This document shows positions 53,423 to 64,000 of a DNA stretch of 64,000 nt, piece by piece. The notes under the pieces are model-generated. The model did no database searches, was not told the DNA's origin, and saw nothing but the letters and a program-made list of their open reading frames with translations. The stretch's first letter is position 1. Every line of letters begins with the position of its first letter. The stretch lies in the NCBI GenBank assembly GCA_936432065.2, contig OW386293.2, positions 20,534,234 to 20,598,233 of the forward strand, written 5' to 3'. Both the position numbers and the translations under genes were made by a program. Source of the stretch: Rutpela maculata. Its lineage: Eukaryota; Arthropoda; Insecta; Coleoptera; Cerambycidae.

Positions 53423-56267
53423 TCCAGGGAAATGAGTAAAAAAAGTACCATGTTCGGGACTGTGACTCATCCAGGCAGAGACCACGATTTTTAGGTAGTA
53501 TAGGTGTCAATAAATGAAACCTATATAAAATCTGCGGTCGATTTTCTGCATATGTTTATTTACAGCCATTTTAATGCAAAAAAATGGAAAAAACGTGTTT
53601 TTTCACACTTTTTCACCTGCCAGTAAAAAGTAAACTATCTTACAGATAAATCAAATGAATCACCTTGTAGGAAATTAAAAAAGCTTTAAAATGGCGGTTG
53701 TTAAATGTCGATATAGTTAATTGTTGCTAAGATAATTGCAAAATGCGGAATTTTATTCAATAAACAATATCTTGTGTAAAAAACTATCTACTGTTTTGTC
53801 CTTGCGTAAATAGTTGACTCTCATAGTGCTTAATATCTGGTAAAAATTTCAAATCGATTCGTCAAATAGTTTTTGCAAAATTGCATTAATTTATCCTAGA
53901 GACCTTTTTTTTGCAACCCCACCACGTCCAGAGAAATCAAAATACAATGATTCTACGGCCTCCACCTGAAAGGGAAAGACTTGATTTACCAAAATGCTTT
54001 GTTAGATATCGAAAAAATTAATTTTCAGACCTGCAAAATGACGTTGCAAAAGAACTCAGATTTTTACCTTAAAAACAAATAGAATAATTTTTTAACAATT
54101 GATTGTAGAGCATCGGTTTTTCGATATTTGAAAAGCTGATATTTTTACACGAATTTTGAAAAAAAAAAGAAGGTCCTAGGTCAATTTGGGGCAAAGTTAG
54201 CAATTTTTTTTCAAAAATTCATAGCTCCTTTGTTTATAATAATTCAGAAACGTAACAAGCGCCATTTTAAAGGGGAAGAGTTCAACTTTTAGTGTAAAAA
54301 ATTTGAAAATGATTGTGAAATTAATTGTAATGACGACGATGATGATATTGAGAATATTAATTTAATGTTAGATAACTTTGATCATTCTAATGTTGATGAT
54401 AATGAGCCGATCCTAAAAAAAATACGAGTTGATTGATTTTACCTTATTAGAATGTGTATAGGTATATTATTAAGTAAATCTATATGTGAATCGACAAATA
54501 TCCTGTATTATTATAAATTACAGCGTTATTTATATCGAACAATGTGTTTCTTTTCACACTTTACAAATTCTATTGTTTATAACTTAATATAACAGTAATT
54601 TATATATTTAATTGTACACAAACCTTTCCTATAATTTTCAATAAGAATAATACAAAAATTTTGATAATGTATAAAAATATATTTTTGTAAAATGTTTAAA
54701 CAAATTACAGGTAATTATTACTCTCTTATTATTTTGGAGCAGATGTGTTGAACCATAGAAAGTTTCTACTGTATCATACAAACCATTATACATGACAAAC
54801 GCTATCACTACATGTACATTCACACGCGTGTTGTATACTTCTACGAAGGAAGTAATGGTTTGTTTTATTATTTATTAATAATTAATAATACGCAAATTAA
54901 TAAGAGCACTTTTCATAAATTGTATGGTAATTTTGCATTTGAAAAATATCTTTAAAATGTAAATTATATCGAATAGAGTGTTTTTATTTTATAAATTTGA
55001 AAAATTCAATTGTTTATAACAATAAGATATATATTTACGTGTACATAAGCCTTTTCTACAACTTTCAACAAGAACAAAACAAAAAATTTTGATATTTTGC
55101 AAAAAAAAAAATTTTTTTAAATGTTTAAACAAATTACATTGTTAATATTAATGTTAATAGTTTAACAGATTGAATATTATTAACATACGCAAAAAGGTAC
55201 CCCAAATTGAAAAAAGAAACATCAAAATCGGTTAACAAACACCAAAGTTATGACTTATGTGGTCAGTTTGAAGATGCTGTTTCAATTTTTGAATGCGCGG
55301 ATTTGAGGGTTCCCCTCCACAACCTCCGAGCTAAGTTGATTCGAGCCTCATTTTAGAAGCTTTACCAACAGTTTTGAGAAAGTGCAATCCTTTTCAAATT
55401 TTTCACACTAAAAGTTGAACTCTTCCCCTTTAAAATGGCGCTTGTTACGTTTCTTAATTATTATAAACAAAGGGGCTATAAATTTTTGAAAAAAAATTGC
55501 TAACTTTGCCCCAAATTGACCTAGGACCTTCTTTTTTTTTCAAAATTCGTGTAAAAATATCAGCTTTTCAAATATCGAAAAACCGATGCTCTACAATCAA
55601 TTGTTAAAAAATTATTCTATTTGTTTATAAGGTAAAAATTTGAGTTCTTGTGCAACGTCATTTTGCAGGTCTGAAAATTAATTTTTTCGATATCTAACAA
55701 AGCATTTTGGTAAATCAAGTCTTTCCCTTTCAGGTGGAGGCCGTAGAATCATTGTATTTTGATTTCTCTGGACGTGGTGGGGTTGCAAAAAAAAGGTCTC
55801 TAGGATAAATTAATGCAATTTTGCAAAAACTATTTGACGAATCGATTTGAAATTTTTACCAGATATTAAGCACTATGAGAGTCAACTATTTACGCAAGGA
55901 CAAAACAGTAGATAGTTTTTTACACAAGATATTGTTTATTGAATAAAATTCCGCATTTTGCAATTATCTTAGCAACAATTAACTATATCGACATTTAACA
56001 ACCGCCATTTTAAAGCTTTTTTAATTTCCTACAAGGTGATTCATTTGATTTATCTGTAAGATAGTTTACTTTTTACTGGCAGGTGAAAAAGTGTGAAAAA
56101 ACACGTTTTTTTCCATTTTTTTGCATTAAAATGGCTGTAAATAAACATATGCAGAAAATCGACCGCAGATTTTATATAGGTTTCATTTATTGACACCTAT
56201 ACTACCTAAAAATCGTGGTCTCTGCCTGGATGAGTCACAGTCCCGGCCAAAACCTCATTTCCCTGGA
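53423..56267. mobile_element. 2.8-kb foldback/long-TIR element with ~885-bp nearly identical arms
   Basis: The arms are 53423-54310 and 55390-56267. Both outer ends read TCCAGGGAAATGAG. Over more than 800 bp the arms differ only at a handful of positions by eye (for example run lengths of A, TAAAA against TATAA-type changes) and diverge only in the outermost ~50 bp. The ~1.08-kb centre contains a coding-like tail (54299-54436) and AT-rich sequence. High arm identity means a young element or ongoing conversion between arms. The superfamily cannot be named from this copy. Confidence 0.85.
54299..54436 (+). pseudogene. Coding-like C-terminal tail inside the long-TIR element
   Basis: 46 codons in frame to TGA, reading FENDCEINCNDDDDDIENIN then a DNFDHSNVDDN segment and ending EPILKKIRVD. 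The strong D/E/N composition with a final KKIR basic patch resembles the acidic tails of transposase-like proteins. No domain precedes it: a TAG stop lies a few codons upstream at the arm edge. It is either the last exon of a lost transposase or chance. It lies just at the inner end of the left arm. Confidence 0.35.
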
Positions 56268-57295
56268 TCAACAGTTAATGCTTTCAAAATAAAGAAAAAA
56301 GTCCAAAATCTTTAAATTCATACATTCATTCATTCATACAACACATTTAAAAATACAAAATATGTATTCGTGAGACATCCACCTCCCATCTATATATGTA
56401 GCGTTAAAACTGAAGAAAGTGAGCTATGCTGTAACAATTTCTTAGTGAAAATTGGAGATTATGTTTTTGTTATTTAAAATACCTAATTATTTGGTAATTT
56501 GAAAAACTTTGCAATATATGAAATGTCTTCAGTTATCTCCAATAATTTTATGTACGTGATAGAATATTTCTGTAGTATTTCAAATACCTCCAATTGCGTC
56601 AAATATTTCCAAATAATTTGTGGTACTTGAAATGCCTTCTAGGATTTCAAATACTTTTTAAGTAATATTGAGAAAAATATTTCAAATTCTATAAATTAGT
56701 AAAATAAAGTGCCAAACCCAAGGACCTTGGCAGAGTAATTGAAGTACCAAGTACTAAATACCGGGATTCAAATGATATATTTGAAATATGAAATGTATTT
56801 CAAGTACTGTCTTTGTACACTTTGAACAGATCTGCTACTGGAGTAAATAGTTTCCATACTGTAATTAACAGAGGTTAAGCATGGTATACAATCAAAATAG
56901 GGAACAGAAAGCGGACGCAAAGCAAAAAAATAATAATCCTCTCTCTTCCTACGGATACCAATTAAGCATTTAACTGGAAAGCCCTAACAATATATTTATT
57001 AAAATATTCCGGATTCTTTGTTCTCAAAACAATGTATGACTTTATTCACGTAGATTCATTTTTAATATTTACCCTACCATGCACTAAATACTAATTGTTC
57101 TAAACTTTGTCATGCAAATTACTTGCCTCAATTTTAAACATAAAACAAAACGAGTTGAGGACAAAGATATCAAGTTTATGAGAATAACAATACCGGTAAC
57201 TGGTACAGAGTGGACAAGGAGGTGCTTTTTAATATACCTTTGTAGTTTTTCACATATTAACCAAAGTTTTTAATCGAAGTTTAAATAAAAGTCCT
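56268..57295. repeat. Unassigned; degenerate AAATACTT/CAAATATTT-rich block
   Basis: About 56480-56830 is rich in words such as TTTCAAATAC, GAAGTACCAAGTACT, TTTGAAATATG and TATTTCAAGTACTG, a degenerate short repeat with both orientations. The rest (56830-57295) has nothing recognisable. Confidence 0.4.
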
Positions 57296-57485
57296 TTTTA
57301 AGTCAATATCTTAAACGGTTCCATAATAATCGTGTGCACAAAAAAAATTTACAGATAGACAGACAGACCGACAGGCGAAAAATTTTTTTGCTTTTGACTT
57401 TAAATCTCGATATTTTTGCCTATACGAACAATAAAAATTTTCAATTTTTTTTTGCGTTACTATATTTCCACTAGATGTGGAAGTA
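57296..57485 (+). mobile_element. Family-H element, copy E (3' end only)
   Basis: Corresponds to the last ~190 bp of copy C: AGTCAATATCTtAAACGGTT, then AGACAGACAGACCGACAG-type repeats, then ACTATATTTCCACTAGATGTGGAAGTAA. The 5' two thirds are absent. The hairpin has one changed loop base. 5' truncation with an intact 3' end is seen for copies made by one-ended processes, though deletion is equally possible. Confidence 0.75.
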
Positions 57486-57563
57486 AGTCACCCAACTGTT
57501 TTGCAAATTTTTAACAACGCCGCGCCGTTTCATAGATTTTGCGCTACTTATGTATTTCAGTAA

Positions 57564-60214
57564 TTAGTCGGGGGCGTAACTCATCCCGTGGGAAGTTTGA
57601 TGATGAAATTGTGGGACCAATGTTAATACATTACTTATGCCCTCTATAATCATGCCTTACCAGGTGCTTTGCTTGATTTTATGGCAGACGGCCTATATGA
57701 CGTCGTATATCCAAGATGGCTCCACGCCAGACATCATCGGAAGTTCTCGATTAAAACTCATGATATCAATATGTTGTACTGAACCTTTTTTATTTACAAG
57801 GACATTCTCTATAAAGAAGGTCCTTGGGAATGTATCGATATCGTTTATCATTTAGTTTTTTTGTATAAAAACATTTTTAATTTTGTTATCACTCGTATCA
57901 TTTCAAATTAACATAACACAAAAGAAAAATACTTTAGCACGATTATTTTTTCTCTCTCCTGAGCTGGCAAGACTTTCTACAGAAACCAGCCATGATTGTA
58001 ATTACAGAAGAAGTAAAAACAAAACACCACAATTTGACACAATCTAGAGGAAAGCGACAACATGAAGATGTGCAATGTATCATAACACTATCAGAACATC
58101 GACCAACCCTATAAAATTTGAAGGCAGTGAACTGATCAACACAACAAAGTGTGTATTTCATGAAACCATACAAACGGATACATTAAGAATTTTAGAAAAG
58201 GGTTGTGAAATGTACACCGCTTTAAAAATAGGAAATGAAACTGACAGTACGAATTTCTGGGACCCCATGTAGAAAGGAAAACTTAATTTATGTAAAGCTA
58301 CACCCAAAACAACAAGTTAGCTGACACTGTAGTACAATTCGACCAATCATTATTCACACGCTTGCTAGTTATATCGAGAAGCCGTACTGATATTGAAATA
58401 AAAACATTATTAAGTAATTATAAATTCTCTTCAGGTCCGTTCTCCATATTTAATCTGGATGGATCAATGAAGTTGTCTACAAATAAATCTAAACTAATGA
58501 AGATCTTAGAAGAGCAACACCCTGCAAAAATTGATAATACTGTACAAACCCCTTTGTCTGTACCTTTGGTGGACTCAAATATAACAGAGCATCTTAATGC
58601 AAAATTCCACTATGTCGGTATTCTTGATGGAATGACAAAGCTGCAATCGTTGAAAAAATTAGTGTCAGTTAAAACATGCAATGATCTAGCTTTGGAGTTT
58701 AACAATAAAATCAAGGGAACTCTTTTAAAATATGATGAAATTCACTTGGTGTTTGACACATATCTTGAAAATTCTCTTAAATCTGCGATGTGACATAAAG
58801 GACATCTACAATGACACCAAATGAGTACCGACTCCACAAACATTGCAAATATACAGATGAAATCCCTCCTTCGTCATATAAAAACAAAGGATAGCTAACA
58901 GCGTATCTTGCAGAAAAAGCTTTGTTGTATGCACGCAATATTGAGAGAATCCTAATCATAAGCTGGAGGACTGAAGCCAAATCGTCTTTCGGAAGTGACG
59001 TAAGTAAACTTCAAAGTATTCATGAAGAAGCTGACGTTAAAATAATACTGCAATGCCTTTTTGCCTCCCGAAAAGGAGCTACTGCTATTCATATATATTC
59101 ACCTGATGCAGACGTATTTCTACTAGCATTGTGGTGGTCAAAATCTGTTACATGTCTAAGCACGTTTGTCACTGGTATAGGAAATAATCGAAGAATGATT
59201 GACGTTGGCGGAATTTGCACCGCAGTAGGACCAGAAAAGATAAAAGGGTCAGGATATGATGTCACAAGTTCGCTTGCAAAGAAGGGAAAATCATCGTTTT
59301 GGAAGGTTTATAAGACCGCAGATAATGACACTTTTGGGAAACTTGGTTGGATCCATTGAAGAATTCGGGGATGAAGCTGAAACCTGAAATTATGATTGAA
59401 AAATTTATTCGTAAGATTGATGTTCTCCAAGCACAAGACGTAAAGGGAACATCTGCCTCCTACAAAAGTGTGACTATCTCCTTTTATTCGTAGAGCACAT
59501 TACAAGGTTATGGAATGGCATCTTGCTGACCAGCAGCACCCTAATCTACCAACACTTCCTTGTGCACCTGAAACCATTTTAAAATTAATTCGGTGTTCAT
59601 ATGTAAAAAGGAGATGTGGTGTATCCTGTAAATGTAATCCCAAAGCATTTTATGCACTGAGCTTTATATGTGTGGAGGCGATGAAGACATGCAAGAATCA
59701 CGGCCAATATTTTGATATCGATGACCTTTCAGATGAAGAGTATTAAGCTGAAAACATTTTATATGCAATACAACATTCAATGAAAATATTGAAATAAATA
59801 TTAATTTCTTAACTAGTTGTTATTTTTCAACCTAAAAATCTAAAAATCCTTTAAAACCAAAAACTAAAAATTGGTTAATACACTTCTTAACTGGCTATAA
59901 CTAATAACTGGTAGATTATACCACAAAAACTGTTATAAACTTTTTTGATTAAAATTTTATTTAGAACAAAAAAGATTTAGTACAAAATATTGTTAGGGCC
60001 ATCAACAGTTATAATCGAGAACTTCCGATGATGTCTGGTGTAGCCGCCATCTTGAATATATGACGCCATACAGGCCGCCTGCCACAAATTCAAGCAAAGC
60101 ACCTGGTAAAGTATGATTATGGAGGGCATAAGGAATGTATTAAACTTACTCCCACAATTTCATCATAAAATTTTCCACGGAGTGTACATTTCATCAAGTA
60201 TGCCCCCCGACTAA
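57564..60214 (+). mobile_element. 2.65-kb DNA transposon with ~200-bp TIRs carrying a family-G gene
   Basis: The left end (57564-57757) and right end (about 60012-60214) are inverse complements. They start TTAGTCGGGGGC and share GATGAAATTGTGGGA, TTATGCCCTC, ATAATCAT, TACCAGGTGCTTTGCTTGA and CAGACATCATCGGAAGTTCT. About 85% identity by eye. The gene remnant lies inside on the plus strand. No target duplication was clear (flanks GTAA and ATCG). The TIR sequence is unrelated to that of the element at 51113, although both carry the same protein family. Confidence 0.82.
58075..59746 (+). pseudogene. Family-G transposon protein, most complete copy, broken by stops and frameshifts
   Basis: Pieces in order: 58075-58272 (KFEGSELINTTKC...WDPM); 58362-58793 (SSGPFSIFNLDGSMKLSTNKSKL, then GMTKLQSLKKL, then EIHLVFDTYLENSLK); 58922-59359 (IHEEADVKIILQCL, IYSPDADVFLLALW, then a VGPEK region); 59510-59746 (LKLIRCSYVKRRCGVSCKC with a spaced Cys set, ending FDIDDLSDEEY). 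The Asp/Glu motifs VFD, HEEAD and SPDAD recall metal-binding nuclease folds of the PIN/XPG type, and the C-terminal cysteines a zinc-binding tail; both are inference. The GCDTTSA block is poorly preserved, perhaps the GSGYDVTSS segment near 59248. Inactive. Confidence 0.72.
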
Positions 60215-62834
60215 ATCGTCTGACCGCATTTTGTGCTAATATTGACGTTGCAATTAGTACAAAACAGTCAGACGTCGGAAAGATATTACTTGAATCTAAT
60301 GACGTAAATAACTATCACAGATATATTTATTTTTGCAAGGAACGAAAAGACGTCCCTACGACTCTGTTATAATGTTACAGCTAAAGTATTACGTCCACAT
60401 CATTTGATTTTAGAGTCTTTTTTCAGCGCATATTGGATTTATTGATCAGATATAAACAATGTGAGATAACGATAATAGTATCTAAGCCTGTGGATTTGTA
60501 ATAAATAGGATACAAACTGAAAAAATCTGTACCATATTTTACATGGTCCATAAGCCGTAAAAGTAAATGGAGACATTTAATAAAATGTTCGGGTTTGTTA
60601 CACCTCACTTAATTTTGTAAAGCGCTCTTTTTTAAACTGTACGGAGTAACCAAGTTTAGAGTCTTTTGGGAATGTGATTTATCAGCTCCCACGTTAAACA
60701 TAAAATAGGTACACTGTAATGTAAAACTGAAAAGAAGGAGAGAAAACTATTAGAATAGAAAATTGTCTCTAAGATGTTTAACAAACTTCTGGCATGTTGC
60801 AATATCATTATATTGCATTGTCACAGTACATACACATTTTACGTGAAACAAAAATATTACAGGTTATATAATATTTATATTACTAATTATTCAACCAAAA
60901 ACACTATACAAAGATAAATACTTCTTCGCGTACTAGGCGCAGTGTGTTATACTTGTACCACTATTTAGACGCAATATATTAATGCAATGGGTATCACATG
61001 GCAACACCTTTCTATATGGAGATATTTTTCAACGTATAGTACAGTAGCAATATGGCAAAAATAACCAAAATCTAAAATTAACTTACAGTAATACAATCGG
61101 ACTTTTCTTTTCTTAAGATATCGTGTTTACAAGAAACGTGACGGACGGACGGATATTTTGAAAGTTTTTCAGAATTCGTACACTAACACAAGATATGAAA
61201 TTTTTTTTCTCTACGAGCAATATTTAGGGTTTTTGAAATGTAATTAATTAATTAGTGTAATTTAGCTGTAATTTATTATTAATTATTATTTTACTTATTG
61301 TTTGTAGCATACATTGATATTACAAAATCATATTAACTTTAATAAATAATAACAAATTTTTGACAATAATTATAAAATATACAACGAAAAAAGGCATTTT
61401 TCCAGATTTTCCGATTTTCCGGCAATTCTGTCCATTGCACTATATATATTTTTTTATTTATTGAAAGTAGAACTAAAAGAAAAAAATGAGCCCTGTCCGA
61501 ATTCTGTCGGACAAGTACTTTTATGAGGAATCGCAGTTGAAAATTTCACTTTTTTTTTTTAATTGAATTAAACAACAACCGTTAAATATTTTGGTCCAAA
61601 AAAGTGCGTATGTGAGACACCAAAAGGTATACTTTCACCAAGTTTGAGCTAAATCGAATTACTTCTGTGGAAGAAAAAAATAAAAAAGCGAAAAAACGGT
61701 TTTTTGCGTATTTCTCGAAAAATTTTGAGGTTAGGATAAAATTTCTTTCTACAAAAGTTGTAGACCTCTTTATTATCTACAACTTTTACGTTCAACTTTT
61801 TTCGATAGGATGCGTAGTTTAGCCAGCCATTTCACCTCAGAAAATCGCAGGTGGTTCGGATTATTTTTCCTTCCTTACTTATGATATGTTCTACAATATT
61901 CCACTATCAGTTTGCCGTAACAAATTATTTTGTTGTCCAACCCTTATCTAGCCTGGTCTATTAATGATCTTTCTAGCTTTTAGAGATACATAAACAAAAT
62001 CTCAAAATTATACAGTTGTGAATTCTTCCAAAAAACAAAAATGTAAGACTTTCATTGAAGGAGCTTTGGAAGGTAATACTCGCTATTTTCATACCAAGAT
62101 AAAAACTAAATATAAAAACTTTCTCTGTTTTTTATTATATAATTGCCGGTTTTTGAAAGTAAGCAATTTTTTAGGTGTAACTGCTAAATTTTTACTTTTA
62201 ATCGTCCCCAATGCTGTCACTGCGAGGGCAAAGTCATAGTCAGTGTATTATGCATTTTTTTGTATCCGTAACCAACTAACATCAAAGTAACAGTCACTGA
62301 GACGAGGGCCTTGAATGAGTAACCATAACATAACCGCCTCTATATTTACGATTTTTATGTATAAATACCTTCATTTCACAAATCTACAGTCGGTGTCTCG
62401 TACCACTAATGATTACTTTAAAGTTACGTGACTTCTAGCAGTGAATAACTCATGTCACTGATATATGACTTCAAAGTTGCAATCACTTTCAAGTAACTTT
62501 GATAGTTGCTGCTACATGCTGGGACCTTCCACTATCCATTTGTAAGTAATACTTATTAATGTTTTTGACGTTACCGCAACCTGCAGATCTGAACTCCATT
62601 AGGCACGGCTACTAGAAAATGCGTGTCGCCTTTTAAACTCAGCATGAAATAAATTTCATGTCTAGTTGTAAATGTTGACCACAGATAGGAAATGTGTATA
62701 TTGACACAACAATGTTAAACAATGTCTATTTATTGCCTTCCACCTATTTTTCTCGTAGATTTTATAAAAAAGTGTACATACAGCATACAGATTTGTAAAT
62801 GAGAAATTAGTTAATTACTAGACAGAAGTTAAAA
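60215..62834. other. Unassigned stretch
   Basis: No gene recognised. It includes a second copy (61105-61232) of the repeat at 14282-14415 and poly(T)/poly(A) runs near 61550. Frame 62018-62239 (73 codons) has no motif. Confidence 0.35.
61105..61232 (+). repeat. Second copy of the dispersed repeat at 14282-14415
   Basis: Shares CTTAAGATATCGTG, TTACAAGAAACGTGACGG, TTTTGAAAGTTTTT and ACTAACACAA with the first copy in the same orientation. No coding potential. Confidence 0.6.
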
Positions 62835-63569
62835 AACCTCTGCTCAAGGAATCACTACTTAGACATCCAGATTTTCTATCTAAGTCACTCACAACGAAAA
62901 AATTTTGTATGTGGAAATAATTGTTTATGGAACTTTAATAATATAATATTTGAAATCCTCTACCCCAAAAACTCAGAAAACGATACCCCATATCGGTAGT
63001 GGCGTGGGGGTGGCGATAAGGGGGTGGTAGTGGGGGTGGATGAAGTAAAAAAATATTTTGAGGTTTCTGGTTCTTGTACACACACTAAATCACAATCTGT
63101 TTTCATCCCCTTTAATAATGGGGTGGGGGTGGCTAACGCCAAAATTTTTTTTGAGACCTTAGCTTCTCTTGTATATACTAAATACCAATTTTATGGACTC
63201 TTACCTGCTTGATTTACCTATTTACCCCAAATTTACCCCAATCTACCCCCCAACCCTTCGACGAAACAAGATGAAAATATAACCTAGTTCTAGATCTCGT
63301 TAAAGTACATACGTGTACCAAATTTCAAGTCAATATCTCAAACGGTTCCAGAGTAAACGTGCGCACAAAAAAAGTTACAGATAGACCGACAGACAAACCG
63401 ACAGACAGACCGACAGACCGACAGACCGACAGACATACAGACAGACATAAATTTTTTTTCGCTCAAACTTAGAATCTCGACGTTTCATGACATTTTAAGC
63501 CCATTTGAACAATAAAAGTTTTTAAAAATTTTTTTGTCGTTACTATACTTCCACTGGATGTGGAAGTAA
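62835..63569 (+). mobile_element. Family-H element, copy D (near complete)
   Basis: It begins AACCTCTGCTCAAGGAATCA and ends TTCCACTGGATGTGGAAGTAA, with the body collinear with copy C. The GACAGACCGACAGA repeat block at about 63383-63449 is longer than in copy C (about eight units), showing tandem-repeat length change within the family. A 60-codon frame on each strand across the G-rich block (62960-63212) is not a gene. Confidence 0.8.
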
Positions 63570-64000
63570 TTAGGGATGGATGCGTTCAGTTTAGACATTG
63601 GCCGTGGGTGAGCAGTGCAACGCCTCGCGTCCAGAATCAATCTCGGGAAAATATAAGTATGAAGTGGCAGCAGGAACTTTGAACAGGCAACTTGTGTTCG
63701 TCACAACTTTGTTGCGACTTTAAAGTGACACTACAGTCCCATTCAGTGCTTTGTAATAAATATCGTCAAGTAGCAATTACTTTCGAGTGGCATTTCTTAG
63801 TGTAAATGACTTCAAAGTGTTTTTTTCTGAAATGCGCCAATAACTTCACAAATGTAATTTATCGCTATGTTTTGCACTAAATATAATAAATTAATGGATA
63901 AAAATTAGTTTCAAATTAAAAAGAATAGTAACAAATAGCTCTCAGCATCCAGGTTGTCATATTCTTGCATGATGTTAAATATTTTAAAAGACAATATTTC
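63570..64000. other. Unassigned stretch
   Basis: No gene. GACTTTAAAGTGACA, ACTTTCGAGTGGC and GACTTCAAAGTG motifs resemble those at 62410-62515 on the other side of family-H copy D, so the element may have inserted into an older degenerate repeat. Confidence 0.3.

Noticed and set aside
62960..63212. 60-codon frames on both strands in family-H copy D
   Set aside because: They cross the G-rich block of a non-coding repeat and are not conserved in copy C or A.

Overview
This window reads as a repeat-filled stretch of a large, AT-rich metazoan genome, most likely an insect. The grounds are non-LTR elements of the CR1/L2/Daphne-like and I groups, a Ty3/gypsy element, long-TIR DNA transposons and a short TTAGG-type run, with no bacterial gene layout. 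I cannot narrow the order or species. I found no convincing intact host gene, rRNA, functional tRNA or CRISPR array. Nearly everything recognisable is a mobile element, and many elements are nested inside each other.

Layout, left to right. 1-2.7 kb: no recognisable content. 2.8-6.9 kb: a nearly full-length non-LTR retrotransposon (ORF1 + EN/RT ORF2) broken by two in-frame stops, ending in a TTA-repeat tail. 8.4-9.2 kb: first copy of a ~0.7 kb hairpin-ended non-autonomous element (family H) carrying a 110-bp MITE. 10.6-12 kb: small foldback hairpins and a 150-bp duplication. 14.5-16.5 kb: a 2-kb inverted/direct duplication. 17.2-21.6 kb: a second family-H copy split by a 1.7-kb foldback and by an inverted duplicate of a transposon gene (family G). 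23.7-25.2 kb: a 1.4-kb foldback. 25.9-27.1 kb: the 3' part of a degraded I-clade element. 28.2-36.3 kb: a cluster of foldback elements, one carrying a mirrored ~150-bp repeat array, plus the third family-H copy. 37.1-50.1 kb: a 13-kb composite bounded by ~300-bp inverted repeats. It holds a minus-strand non-LTR element split by a young Ty3/gypsy retrotransposon, a foldback with a tRNA-like core, and a plus-strand non-LTR relic. 51.1-60.2 kb: two long-TIR transposons with family-G genes on either side of an 890-bp-arm foldback. 57.3 kb holds a truncated family-H copy and 62.8-63.6 kb a nearly complete one.

The youngest element is the Ty3/gypsy copy at 37877-44302. Its 411-bp LTRs differ at one base by eye, and it is flanked by a 4-bp ATAC duplication. 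Its protease active site reads D-I-G instead of D-S/T-G, and pol has a frameshift, so this copy is probably not autonomous. The most interesting material is (1) three copies of one uncharacterised protein family (family G: HE(E/D)AD, S(P)DTD/SPDAD and GCDxTSA/CDTTSAF motifs), two of them inside elements with 200-290-bp TIRs; (2) family H, whose ends look like a Helentron-type non-autonomous element; and (3) the density of long inverted repeats, about sixteen in 64 kb.

All homology statements come from reading motifs without a database. Element edges come from aligning copies by eye and may be off by several bases.
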